NCBI GenBank assembly: GCA_013373595.1
Contig: JABXHO010000077.1
Location: 1 to 64,000 of the forward strand
DNA from: Flavobacteriales bacterium
GTDB taxonomy: Bacteria > Bacteroidota > Bacteroidia > Flavobacteriales_D > Crocinitomicaceae
Direction: 5' to 3'
DNA: 64,000 nt
Below are positions 54,014 through 62,013 of the stretch, in pieces. The stretch's first letter is position 1, and each line of letters begins with the position of its first letter. A program made the position numbers and the translations under genes. A model generated the notes under the pieces. That model had not been told where the DNA came from and did no database searches. It worked only from the letters and a program-made list of their open reading frames with translations.

Positions 54014-54706
54014 ATGGCAAGTAAAACTTCTGCCGGTCGAAAAAAGTCGATAATCGCATTATCGATTTTATTCGGACCGGCTATTTTTTTGGTTCTTTTT
54101 TCCCTTTTCAGTGCACGAAGCTGTGAACACAAGTTTAAGGTTCCAGACGACTACGGTCAATTGGTCGATTATACGTTCACGGACGCACGCGGAAAGAAGT
54201 TCACATCGAAAGATTTTAAGGACAACGTAGTACTTATCAATGTGCTTCAACCAAAATGTCCCGATAGCTGTGGAATTTCCTTCTGGCATGTGAATCAACA
54301 CATCTACCAGAACGTTCGAAAGAGTAAAAAGAAATTGGGATCGGTACGCATCATTTCATTCGTTACGGATGGAAAAGGAAATGCTGTTCAAGACGTAAAG
54401 CAGGTGTCAGACATGCTCAAAGATCGAGTGGAAGGATACGACCCAGATATCTGGTACGTGGCTTCAGGTGATTCAAAAAGCATCTACGATATCGAACATA
54501 ACGGTCAAACTTTACTTCAAACGGGAGACGATACTTTTGGCGGAGAAGGATTTCAAGAATTGATGCTACTTGCAGACAAGAAAAATCACTTACGCATGGT
54601 ATTGCCAGGTGATTCCGAAGGAATGGTTCGCCGAATGAAAGAACATGTTGCATTGCTGCAAAAAGTCTACGATAAAGAGAAGAAGAAAAAGAGTCAAGGG
54701 AAATGA
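54014..54706 (+). CDS. membrane-anchored SCO-like thioredoxin-fold protein
   Basis: A 230-residue protein with one N-terminal helix (ALSILFGPAIFLVLFSLFSA) and a periplasmic domain of the SCO/thioredoxin type: DYTFTDARGKKFTSKDFKDNVVLINVLQPKCPDSCGISFWHVNQHIYQ, with CPDSC at about residue 85 in the place of the SCO CxxxC copper motif. Later IISFVTDGKGNAV resembles the SCO strand after it. I could not find the conserved C-terminal His of SCO1, where the following paralog has AHSPAF; the equivalent here is GFQELMLLADKKNHLRMVLPG. Probably a copper or redox assembly factor for the oxidase. Overlaps the next gene by 4 bases. Confidence 0.85.
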   Translation: MASKTSAGRKKSIIALSILFGPAIFLVLFSLFSARSCEHKFKVPDDYGQLVDYTFTDARGKKFTSKDFKDNVVLINVLQPKCPDSCGISFWHVNQHIYQNVRKSKKKLGSVRIISFVTDGKGNAVQDVKQVSDMLKDRVEGYDPDIWYVASGDSKSIYDIEHNGQTLLQTGDDTFGGEGFQELMLLADKKNHLRMVLPGDSEGMVRRMKEHVALLQKVYDKEKKKKSQGK

Positions 54707-55374
54707 TGAAGTGGAAAAGTATCTGGATGATTGCACTTGTAGTAGTTGCGATTAGTGCGTGTGGAGAAGAGGAGAAGGTGCGCGTATTGCCATTGATGGG
54801 ACAATACGATGTCGAGTATAAAACGGTTGACGGAGTTGAGGTAGCGGATACCGTATATCCTACAATTCCTGCGTTTTCATACCTGAATCAAGATTCTGTG
54901 GTAATCACATCCGAGTCAATGAAAGGAAAGGTGTGGGTCGCAGATTTCTTTTTTAGCACCTGTCCAACCATTTGTCCAATAATGACGAAGCAAATGCAAC
55001 GACTTCAAGCGATGACAACGGACTTACAAGATGATCTTCAGTTTATCTCTTTCTCGATTAATCCACGATACGACAAACCGACAATATTACGTCGCTACAT
55101 CAAACACAATGGAATTGAGGCGAAAAATTGGGAGTTCTTAACCGGAGATGAAGCCAAAACGCATGAGCTTGGAGTGAATTCATTTTTAGTACACGTTGCT
55201 TCGGATGAAGAAGCGCCTGGTGGATATGCACATTCACCAGCATTTACACTGGTGGACAAGGAAGGAATTGTTCGTGGTGTTTACATCGGGACGGATACCG
55301 AAGAAGTGAATAGATTAGAAAAGGATTTGAGAAAATTATTGAAGTATGAGTATGGAGTTGAAGGATCCAACTAA
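54703..55374 (+). CDS. SCO family copper assembly lipoprotein
   Basis: A 223-residue SCO1/SenC-type protein delivering copper to the CuA site of oxidase subunit II. A lipoprotein signal (SIWMIALVVVAISAC, mature CGEEEKVR). Residues about 80-200 form the thioredoxin-like domain: WVADFFFSTCPTICPIMTKQMQRLQ with the copper CxxxC (CPTIC), FISFSINPRYDKPTILRRY, and the His ligand in YAHSPAFTLVDKEGIVRG near residue 187. All three copper ligands are present. ATGATG start overlaps the preceding gene by 4 bases and its 3' end overlaps the DUF420 gene by 29 bases. Confidence 0.94.
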   Translation: MMKWKSIWMIALVVVAISACGEEEKVRVLPLMGQYDVEYKTVDGVEVADTVYPTIPAFSYLNQDSVVITSESMKGKVWVADFFFSTCPTICPIMTKQMQRLQAMTTDLQDDLQFISFSINPRYDKPTILRRYIKHNGIEAKNWEFLTGDEAKTHELGVNSFLVHVASDEEAPGGYAHSPAFTLVDKEGIVRGVYIGTDTEEVNRLEKDLRKLLKYEYGVEGSN

Positions 55375-55873
55375 AATCGCAAAAGCGAAGAAGCTGATTT
55401 ATGCAGTTTCCATTATTGTTCCAATTGCGGTGGCAGCATTGTTCTCATTGCGTATAGATGGACTCGATTTCTCATTTCTCCCGCCAATATATGCGGCTCT
55501 CAATGGGGCAACAGCAGTTATATTGGTTTTTGCCTTGTTGGCAATCAAACAGCGAAACATGCGATTGCATGCCTTGTTGATTCGCACGAGTTTAGTACTC
55601 TCTTTATTCTTCTTGTTGTGCTACATCGCGTATCACATTACCTCCGATCCAACTCCTTACGGTGGAGAATACGGTATGGTCTATTACCCTCTGCTCGTTG
55701 CACATATTATATTGAGTGTAGCCGTAATTCCGCTTGTATTGCTTTCTTATTTGTGGGCATGGACAGGAGATTACAATCGCCATAAGAAGTGGACACGCTT
55801 TTCATTTCCTATCTGGCTATTCGTTGCAGTAAGCGGTGTGGTGGTATACTTGATGATTTCGCCTTATTACTAA
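55346..55873 (+). CDS. DUF420 membrane protein (CtaM-like oxidase assembly)
   Basis: A 175-residue integral membrane protein of the DUF420/CtaM family, required for cytochrome oxidase activity in some Firmicutes. Helices: KLIYAVSIIVPIAVAALFSL, FSFLPPIYAALNGATAVILVFALLAI, LIRTSLVLSLFFLLCYIAYHIT, YYPLLVAHIILSVAVIPLVLLSYLW, FPIWLFVAVSGVVVYLMI. Conserved His, Asn and Arg positions occur in LNGATAV, RNMRLHALLIRTSL, YIAYH and LLVAHIILS. The start lies within the SCO gene end. The gene ends 4 bases into the convergent glycosyltransferase gene and closes the cox run. Confidence 0.92.
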   Translation: MSMELKDPTKIAKAKKLIYAVSIIVPIAVAALFSLRIDGLDFSFLPPIYAALNGATAVILVFALLAIKQRNMRLHALLIRTSLVLSLFFLLCYIAYHITSDPTPYGGEYGMVYYPLLVAHIILSVAVIPLVLLSYLWAWTGDYNRHKKWTRFSFPIWLFVAVSGVVVYLMISPYY

Positions 55874-57003
55874 GACGTTTTCGATAGAACGTTTTCAATA
55901 ACGTTCCAGGCAATTTCTGCCGATTGATCCCACGAAAATAATTGGCTTCGAATGATTCCTTTTTGGGAGAGCTCGTCTCGTAAAGCTGGGTTCTCACAAA
56001 TTTCTCTCAGCTTATCGGCAATATCATCGACGCTCAAGGGATCGCAATACAATGCGGCATCACCGGCCACCTCTGGAAGTGATGTCAGGTTTCCAGATAA
56101 AACAGGTGTTTTACAACGCATCGCTTCAACTAAAGGAATTCCGAATCCTTCGAAATACGGAACAAAGGCGAAAACGGAAGCTCCAGCCATCACGCGCGCG
56201 AGTTCTTCCAAAGATAAATGTCCTGTGAAGTGAATATGCGCTTTGGTTTGCTCGTCCAGATCTAGATCGTAGCCAGAACGCTTCCACAAGGTTTCACCAA
56301 CAATGATGAGCTCATATTCGAACGAGGGATCGTCAGTTAGAATCGCTTTGTAAGCAGAGATCAATCGTTTGACGTTCTTGCGCGGGTGCAAAGCTCCCAC
56401 AAAAGTGATGTACTTCTTCCCGTTTGTGTATCGAGCGCGAACGGCTTCTTTTTCCGTTTCAGAAATGGGCTGAAAAGCATCTGAGACGCCATTCCAAGCT
56501 ACACTTACTTTTTCTTCGTCGATAGAATACGTTCGACAAATATCTTGTTTTGAGTACTCAGAAACCGTGAGTAAATGTGTGGCTTTGCGAGCGAATTTTG
56601 GGAAGAAATTTCTCAAATAATTTCGAGCCGAGGAGGGAATGTCTTCTGGATAATGCTCAAAATTGATATCGTGAATCACGCCAATTTGTGGCACATTCGT
56701 TTTGAGAGATAAAAACCCATCAGGTGAGAAAAAGACGTCAGCTTTATACTTTTTCAAGGCGCGCGTTACCGAAAGATTGAACCAAATGCGAAATAAAATG
56801 GGATGCCGTGCAGGTGGATTCAATACAACAGGAGTCACGTTCGAACCAAAAACGAAGCGCTCATCGTATTTTCGATCAAAAAAGAAGATGAAATCGTGTT
56901 CGGGATGATTCTCAACGATGCGTTTCGTTACTTCGTAAGTGTACCAACCAAAGCCTTCCATTTTCGATGGAAGTAAAAAACGAGTATTCACAGCAATTCG
57001 CAT
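55870..57003 (-). CDS. GT4-family glycosyltransferase
   Basis: A 377-residue family 4 glycosyltransferase (GT-B fold) that moves a sugar from a nucleotide donor to an unknown acceptor, probably in surface polysaccharide. N-terminal domain (residues about 1-180) has RIAVNTRFLLPSKMEGFGWYTYEV, IGVIHDINFEHYPEDIPS and LLTVSEYSKQDICRTY. The C-terminal domain shows KYITFVGALHPRKNVKRLISAYK and the signature FVPYFEGFGIPLVEAMRCKTPVLSGN, with the conserved Glu pair of EGFGIPLVE. Alone in its direction here, with a -7 box just before the start; no polysaccharide operon is visible. Confidence 0.95.
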   Translation of the reverse strand: MRIAVNTRFLLPSKMEGFGWYTYEVTKRIVENHPEHDFIFFFDRKYDERFVFGSNVTPVVLNPPARHPILFRIWFNLSVTRALKKYKADVFFSPDGFLSLKTNVPQIGVIHDINFEHYPEDIPSSARNYLRNFFPKFARKATHLLTVSEYSKQDICRTYSIDEEKVSVAWNGVSDAFQPISETEKEAVRARYTNGKKYITFVGALHPRKNVKRLISAYKAILTDDPSFEYELIIVGETLWKRSGYDLDLDEQTKAHIHFTGHLSLEELARVMAGASVFAFVPYFEGFGIPLVEAMRCKTPVLSGNLTSLPEVAGDAALYCDPLSVDDIADKLREICENPALRDELSQKGIIRSQLFSWDQSAEIAWNVIENVLSKTS

Positions 57004-57007
57004 GGGG

Positions 57008-57015
57008 TAAAGGTA
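57008..57015 (-). promoter_or_regulatory. -7 box 4 bases before the glycosyltransferase start
   Basis: On the minus strand TACCTTTA (7 of 8) ends 4 bases before the ATG at 57003, again suggesting a leaderless transcript. Confidence 0.5.
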
Positions 57016-57060
57016 GCTAATTTCGAAGCTGACAGGCGGCGAATCAACCTTGGATTTCTG

Positions 57061-58038
57061 CTAAAACCACTTTTTCCGTTTGATAATCCACAAACTGAGG
57101 AGCGTTATGACCACCATCACGCCTAATAATATAAAGTAACCGTATTTGGATTTCAATTCGGGCATGTTCGAGAAGTTCATTCCGTAAACTCCTGCGATGA
57201 AGGTTAGTGGAATGAAAATCACCGAGAAAATTGTCAAGGTTTTCATGACTTCATTCAGTCGGTGTCCTTGAATACTGAAAATCATGTTCATCTTGCTTTC
57301 CAGTTCCTGTAAATCAAAATCAATGTCAGAAATCAGGTTGTTCACTTGTTCCTTTAATTCTGAAAAGTAAGGAGCCTTCGTTCCATCAATCGTTACTTTT
57401 TCCAGTTTGATGATGGTGTCTCTCAAGCTAATGGTCGCACGCTTGAATTGGAATAAATGCTGTTTCAACTCTTCAACTTCACTCGTAAATTCGGGTGTTG
57501 GACTCACGTTGGAAGTATTCATTTTGTCAATTTTCGTTTCTGCCGAGGCAACGTATTTATCTTGATAATTATCGATAATCGACTCGATGAGCAGAAACAA
57601 GAGGTAATCGGCCTTTTTCTTTCGAATGATCCCTGTATTTTGATCGATGCGCTGTCGAATCCAACCAAAATGATCGCCTTGTTTCTCTTGAATACTCCAC
57701 ACGAAATTTTTACCAACAATGAAATACATCATTTCATCATCCAGATCTTTATTTTCTGTTTTCAATACGCGCAAGGATACAAAGAGTAGGTTGTTCAACT
57801 GAATCACTTTATTCGCATGACTGTCATCTTGGAGCAGTTTGATGATGAAATCATCCAAGTTATTCTGTCGAATCACCTGCTGAAATTCCTCTTGATGATT
57901 GAGTCCGTAGGTGTTCACCCATTGAATCCCATTCGGTTTCTCAAAGAAGAGAACATCTTCGATATTTATGTATTTCGTTTTTTCTACCTCGCCAGCGGAG
58001 TAAGAAATAAGGAATGTTTCGGATAAGAATGAATCCAT
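57061..58038 (-). CDS. CorA-type divalent cation transporter
   Basis: A 325-residue CorA-superfamily pentameric channel for Mg2+ or Co2+. The cytosolic N-terminal domain (about 1-245) ends in a long helix (DLQELESKMNMIFSIQGHRLNEVMKTLTIFSVIF). The first membrane helix carries the selectivity motif in LTFIAGVYGMNFSNMPE (YGMNF, residues about 285-289), and the second helix is YFILLGVMVVITLLSLWIIKRK. Length and topology are standard. The gene stands between the glycosyltransferase and MBL genes, all in the same direction, with no clear functional link. Confidence 0.94.
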   Translation of the reverse strand: MDSFLSETFLISYSAGEVEKTKYINIEDVLFFEKPNGIQWVNTYGLNHQEEFQQVIRQNNLDDFIIKLLQDDSHANKVIQLNNLLFVSLRVLKTENKDLDDEMMYFIVGKNFVWSIQEKQGDHFGWIRQRIDQNTGIIRKKKADYLLFLLIESIIDNYQDKYVASAETKIDKMNTSNVSPTPEFTSEVEELKQHLFQFKRATISLRDTIIKLEKVTIDGTKAPYFSELKEQVNNLISDIDFDLQELESKMNMIFSIQGHRLNEVMKTLTIFSVIFIPLTFIAGVYGMNFSNMPELKSKYGYFILLGVMVVITLLSLWIIKRKKWF

Positions 58039-58146
58039 TGTTTTTAGATAATCATGAAGGAGGAAGGTAGGAATTTCTGCTGAAATGCAAACCTTTTGTT
58101 CGTTGCGTCAAACACTTTATCGGAATGACCGCGCAGTTGATGTAGG

Positions 58147-58791
58147 TCAAAAATGTAAAATGGGATTGATTTGCTTCTCAATACCAATGGATGTTTCAGG
58201 CCCGTGACCACTGTAAACGACAGTTTCATCGGGTAGACTAAACATCGTTTCCACAATGCTGCGTTTTAAGGTCGGATAATCACCTCCAGGCAAATCTGTT
58301 CTACCATGACTACCACGCATGATCACGTCACCATTAATCACATATCCGTCTTGCTTGTTATAGTAAACAACATGTCCCATTGAATGCCCTGGCGTAAACA
58401 ATACCTGAAATTCCATTTCACCAAAGATCAAAATCTCGTCTCCCTTCAATAGTTTATTGGGTTCTTCAGGTTGAATGAATCCACGAAGCCCATACAAATT
58501 CGCCGCGATGTGAGAACCACGGAAAGTGAACAAATCTGTTTCTTGCAGATACACATCGACACCGTATTTTCGATTCACAAAATCCAACCCAGCAATATGA
58601 TCCAAATGGCCGTGTGTGAGTAAAACAGCTACAGGTGTTAACCCATTCGCTTCAATGCACTGCACCAAAGCTTCTTCTTCCTCCCGCGAAAAACAACCAG
58701 GATCGATAATCACGCATGAATTTCCATCATGGACAATGTAGGTGTTTTCTTGAAAGGGATTGAAGGTTAACTTCTCAACAACGGTTTTCAT
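58147..58791 (-). CDS. metallo-beta-lactamase-fold hydrolase (glyoxalase II-like)
   Basis: A 214-residue soluble hydrolase. The zinc motifs are intact: LLTHGHLDHIAGLDF (HxHxDH at about residue 58), GHSMGHVVYY (about 135), INGDVIM (Asp about 155) and VYSGHGPETSIG (His about 197). N-terminal NPFQENTYIVHDGNSCVIIDPGC is the usual strand pair of this group (YcbL/glyoxalase II-like). It has the short C-terminus without the helical extension of true glyoxalase II. Substrate unknown, perhaps S-lactoylglutathione-like thioesters or sulfur species. Confidence 0.92.
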   Translation of the reverse strand: MKTVVEKLTFNPFQENTYIVHDGNSCVIIDPGCFSREEEEALVQCIEANGLTPVAVLLTHGHLDHIAGLDFVNRKYGVDVYLQETDLFTFRGSHIAANLYGLRGFIQPEEPNKLLKGDEILIFGEMEFQVLFTPGHSMGHVVYYNKQDGYVINGDVIMRGSHGRTDLPGGDYPTLKRSIVETMFSLPDETVVYSGHGPETSIGIEKQINPILHF

Positions 58792-58807
58792 GGATTCAAA
58801 ATTTGAT

Positions 58808-58815
58808 CAAAAATA
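58808..58815 (-). promoter_or_regulatory. -7 box of the MBL-fold hydrolase gene
   Basis: Perfect TATTTTTG on the minus strand, 16 bases before the ATG at 58791. Confidence 0.6.
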
Positions 58816-58952
58816 GAAATTCCCTTTTGCACGGAGAAGTATATAGTTGCGAGATCGACAAAACACCTTCTCTTTCATCCCAAACGCACTCATTTTTCTG
58901 GATTTAGTAAAAATTTGGAATTAGGCATTATTATTGGAGTAGAGTATTTGAG

Positions 58953-58960
58953 TATATTTG
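58953..58960 (+). promoter_or_regulatory. -7 box of the 176-residue lipoprotein gene
   Basis: Perfect TATATTTG, 15 bases before the ATG at 58976, followed by an A-rich leader typical of Bacteroidota. Confidence 0.65.
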
Positions 58961-58975
58961 AAAAAAAATTAAAAC

Positions 58976-59506
58976 ATGAAGTACGTATTATTTCTTTTTG
59001 TAGGTGTTTTCCTCGCAAGTTGTGCAGTGTCAGTGCCATTAACAGATGGTCTTCGAAATGAATTTGGGCTCGATAATGAGCAAGAAATGGCAAAAGTTCA
59101 GTTTTCGACATCCGCTACAATTATTTTGGAAAGAAGTAAACAATCCGGAAATCAAGGAACAACAGCTGATGGTACACTCGTTCAGAATTCAAGTGAAGAA
59201 TACGACCGTATCACTATTCCAATCGGAAAAGATTGTATCTTCGAAAGTTTTGATGGTGAAAACATTGTGGTTCGTTTTGAGCCAGGTGTTGGAAACACGC
59301 TTTCTTTCGGAAAACGTCAAGGACAATCTTCAGGGAAATACTACTTGTTGGCAGACTGGACGAAAAAAGAAGGAGGAGAAGTTGAATACGGAAACAATGT
59401 GTACTACGCAACAACTTCAAGTGGTACAGCGTACCTTCAAGTGAAAAAGAAAAAACTAAAACGCACAAAACGCAAAGACCATGTCGTGAAAGGAATGAAA
59501 GTATAA
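58976..59506 (+). CDS. small lipoprotein of unknown function
   Basis: A 176-residue predicted lipoprotein: signal MKYVLFLFVGVFLASC, then AVSVPLTDGLRNEFGLDNEQ. The mature part is strand-rich (VQFSTSATIILERS, RITIPIGKDCIFESFDGENIVVRFEPGVGNTLSFG, GKYYLLADWTKKEGGEVEYGNNVYYATTSSGTAYLQV) with an extremely basic C-terminus (KKKKLKRTKRKDHVVKGMKV). The basic tail may contact nucleic acid, LPS or membrane phosphates. I do not recognise the family. It has its own promoter and terminator, so it is a single-gene unit. Confidence 0.82.
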   Translation: MKYVLFLFVGVFLASCAVSVPLTDGLRNEFGLDNEQEMAKVQFSTSATIILERSKQSGNQGTTADGTLVQNSSEEYDRITIPIGKDCIFESFDGENIVVRFEPGVGNTLSFGKRQGQSSGKYYLLADWTKKEGGEVEYGNNVYYATTSSGTAYLQVKKKKLKRTKRKDHVVKGMKV

Positions 59507-59528
59507 TCATTCATATAAAATTGGAAAG

Positions 59529-59561
59529 CGCTCTCTTGATGGATATCGGGAGAGCGTTTTT
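59529..59561 (+). terminator. rho-independent terminator after the small lipoprotein
   Basis: A 12-bp stem (CGCTCTC/GAGAGCG extended by TTGAT/ATCGG with two G-U pairs) and five T. Confidence 0.88.
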
Positions 59562-59649
59562 GTTTTGAGCACTTTTTGAAGCATATCTTTCAAAGAAGAA
59601 TTAACAAAGAATACATATCCAAATGCACTTAAAATTAAACCGTGCTCAC

Positions 59650-59657
59650 TACATTTG
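59650..59657 (+). promoter_or_regulatory. -7 box 5 bases before the ppk start
   Basis: Perfect TACATTTG. It lies within the frame that opens at GTG 59642 but before ATG 59663, so it both argues for ATG 59663 as the start and implies a leaderless mRNA. Confidence 0.65.
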
Positions 59658-59662
59658 TTTTT

Positions 59663-61738
59663 ATGGAAATGATCAATCGTGAACTTAGTTGGCTCTCATT
59701 CAATGAACGCGTTTTGCAAGAAGCATTGGATGATACAGTGCCGATTATTGAGCGCATGCGCTTTTTGGGAATATACTCGAATAACATGGATGAGTTTTTC
59801 CGTGTTCGTGTGGCATTTGTGCGAAGAATGGCCATACTCAATAAGAACAAGAAAGATGTAAAGGACGACGAAATTTCTCCCGTGAAACTTTTGGATGATA
59901 TCCGAAACGTTGTCATGAAGCAACAAATCAAGTTTCAAATTGCCTATAACAAGATTCTGAAGGAACTGGAAGAGGAAAACATCTTCCATATTACGCACGA
60001 AGAATTGTCGCCAGAACAAGAAATAGAATTGCAAGATTATTTCAAAGAGGAACTGCAACACGCAATTGTCCCGATTATTCTTACCAAAAAGAACCCATTT
60101 CCGCACCTTAGAGATTCTGGAATTTATTTGGCGGTGGAAATGTTGACGGAAGGAAAAACGAAACGCCGAATGGCGCTTATTCAGATTCCTAAGGAATTCT
60201 CGCGATTCTACCTCATGAAAAAAGGAGATGTTCAGCAGATTATCCTTCTGGACGATATCATTCGACTGAACTTGAAGCGGATCTTCTCCATTTTCGTGTT
60301 TGATGAAGTGAAAGCGTACACCTTCAAGTTCTCACGCGATGCAGAATTAGACATCGATGATGACATCACGCTCTCTATGATGGAGAAAATCAGCCAGAGT
60401 ATCAAGAAGCGAAAGTTCGGAGAGCCTGTACGTTTCGTTTATGACGAAGAGATGTCTGAAGAATTGCTCAAGTTCATGCTGAAACATTTGAATTTGAAAA
60501 AAGGAGTGAATACCATTCCTGGTGGGAAATACCATAACTTCAAGGATTTCATGTCCTTCCCGAATTTTGGAAAGAAAGAGTTTGTGTTCGACAAGAAAAC
60601 ACCCGTTTGGCACCACCGATTTGTCAATAAGCGAAGCTTACTTAAGGAAATCGCCAAAGGTGATGTCATGTTGCATTACCCGTACCAACGTTTCGATCAC
60701 GTAGTAGATTTGCTGAGAGAGGCGGCCATCGATCCTAAAGTGAAATCGATTAAGATCAACGTGTACCGCGTAGCGAAGAAATCGCAGGTAATGAATGCAT
60801 TGATCAATGCCGTATTGAACGGAAAGAAGGTGTTTGTTGTCGTGGAGTTGCAAGCACGATTTGACGAAGAAAACAACCTGTATTGGGCGAACAAATTACG
60901 TGAAGCTGGAGCGAAGGTATCCTTTGGAATTGAGAGCTTGAAGGTCCACTCAAAATTGATTCAAATCCATCGCGAAGGAAGTAAAGGTTCGAGTTTGGTG
61001 TCGTACATCGGAACGGGGAACTTCCACGAAAAAACGGCCAATATTTACGAGGATATAGGATTGCTCACGGTAGATGAGAAAATTGGTGAAGAGGTAGATC
61101 GCATCTTCAATATTTTGGATGGTTTCACGAACGATCGTCGTTTTGAAACACTTTTTGTTTCGCCATTTAGTACGCGCACAGGATTCGAAGAACTCATTGA
61201 AAATGAAATTCAAAACGCGCAACAAGGAATCGAAGCGTCTATTCGGATCAAGTTCAACAACTTGGTAGATGAAGACATGATCAACCTATTGTACCGCGCT
61301 GGAAAGGCAGGGGTCAAAATTGACATGATTGTTCGCGGTATTTGCTGTTTAATTCCTGAAAAGGAAGGATTGAGTGAAAACATTCGCGTACGAAGCATCG
61401 TTGGGCGATATTTGGAACACTCGCGCTATATGATTTTCCACAATGCAGGGAAACGAAAGTATTTCCTTTCAAGTGCTGATTGGATGGAACGTAACCTGAA
61501 CCGACGAATCGAAGTGGCCTGTCCAATTTTCAATGAAAAGATTCAGGAGCGCCTCGAACGCATTTTCGAAATTCAGTGGAAAGGGAATGTTAAATCACGG
61601 ATTATTGACGAAGCACAAACGAATCGATACTTCAAAGATGGCAACCCGAACTTCTCCTCGCAAGAAGAGTTGTACAATTTCTACAAGGAAATGCTGGAGC
61701 GAAACGCTAAACAGAATCCATCAGTGTTACACCCTTAA
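59663..61738 (+). CDS. ppk1: polyphosphate kinase 1
   Basis: A 691-residue enzyme from ATG 59663, reversibly making polyphosphate from ATP. N-terminal blocks: EMINRELSWLSFNERVLQEALDDTVPIIERMRFLGIYSNNMDEFFRVRV. The middle has FPNFGKKEFVFDKKTPVWHHRF. The C-terminal active site has VFVVVELQARFDEENNLYWANKLREAGAKV, the phospho-accepting His region LKVHSKLIQIHREG near residue 430, YIGTGNFHEKTANIYEDIGLLT, and the second His-containing SADWMERNLNRRIEVACPI. The two histidines of the family appear present. Length agrees with PPK1. A small membrane-protein gene on the other strand overlaps its end by 32 bases. Confidence 0.96.
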   Translation: MEMINRELSWLSFNERVLQEALDDTVPIIERMRFLGIYSNNMDEFFRVRVAFVRRMAILNKNKKDVKDDEISPVKLLDDIRNVVMKQQIKFQIAYNKILKELEEENIFHITHEELSPEQEIELQDYFKEELQHAIVPIILTKKNPFPHLRDSGIYLAVEMLTEGKTKRRMALIQIPKEFSRFYLMKKGDVQQIILLDDIIRLNLKRIFSIFVFDEVKAYTFKFSRDAELDIDDDITLSMMEKISQSIKKRKFGEPVRFVYDEEMSEELLKFMLKHLNLKKGVNTIPGGKYHNFKDFMSFPNFGKKEFVFDKKTPVWHHRFVNKRSLLKEIAKGDVMLHYPYQRFDHVVDLLREAAIDPKVKSIKINVYRVAKKSQVMNALINAVLNGKKVFVVVELQARFDEENNLYWANKLREAGAKVSFGIESLKVHSKLIQIHREGSKGSSLVSYIGTGNFHEKTANIYEDIGLLTVDEKIGEEVDRIFNILDGFTNDRRFETLFVSPFSTRTGFEELIENEIQNAQQGIEASIRIKFNNLVDEDMINLLYRAGKAGVKIDMIVRGICCLIPEKEGLSENIRVRSIVGRYLEHSRYMIFHNAGKRKYFLSSADWMERNLNRRIEVACPIFNEKIQERLERIFEIQWKGNVKSRIIDEAQTNRYFKDGNPNFSSQEELYNFYKEMLERNAKQNPSVLHP

Positions 61739-61934
61739 TTTCTTTGATGTCTTTTGGGTTAACAGGAGCTTTTTTCGGTTGATTCGGGCGGTTGTAGACG
61801 TGATACATGAAAAAGCCCAAGAACGTAAGAATGATCACATAGAGGATGATGCGGAAGAGGTATTTCCGCGAAACGGGAGAAAGCGTGTGTTGCTTTAAGT
61901 CAATTTTACGAAGTTCTTCGTCTTCATTCATCAC
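61707..61934 (-). CDS. small single-span membrane protein
   Basis: A 75-residue protein: acidic N-terminus MMNEDEELRKIDLKQHTL, a single hydrophobic helix (YLFRIILYVIILTFLGFFMYHVY), and a Pro/Lys-rich periplasmic or cytosolic end NRPNQPKKAPVNPKDIKEIK. The N-end charge pattern suggests N-in. The start may be 61934 or the adjacent ATG at 61931. It ends inside the ppk 3' region, convergent. Small, and no family is recognised, but the composition (a compact helix flanked by charge) is protein-like and no longer gene occupies this strand. I take it as probably real. Confidence 0.6.
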   Translation of the reverse strand: MMNEDEELRKIDLKQHTLSPVSRKYLFRIILYVIILTFLGFFMYHVYNRPNQPKKAPVNPKDIKEIKGVTLMDSV

Positions 61935-61999
61935 TCAAATTTAATGCTATTTTTCGTAGAAATTTCATCAGATCAGGCATAAAACCGAACTCAGGTTAT

Positions 62000-62007
62000 T
62001 ACCTTTG
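62000..62007 (+). promoter_or_regulatory. -7 box of galE, 6 bases before ATG 62014
   Basis: Perfect TACCTTTG. The longest reading frame starts at TTG 62005, inside this box, so the true start must be downstream: ATG 62014 (6-base gap, leaderless) or ATG 62026. Confidence 0.65.
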
Positions 62008-62013
62008 ACACCA

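Noticed and set aside
55887-55906. Hairpin GAACGTT/AACGTTC as terminator of the cox operon
   Set aside because: It lies inside the convergent glycosyltransferase coding region and has no T tract on either strand.
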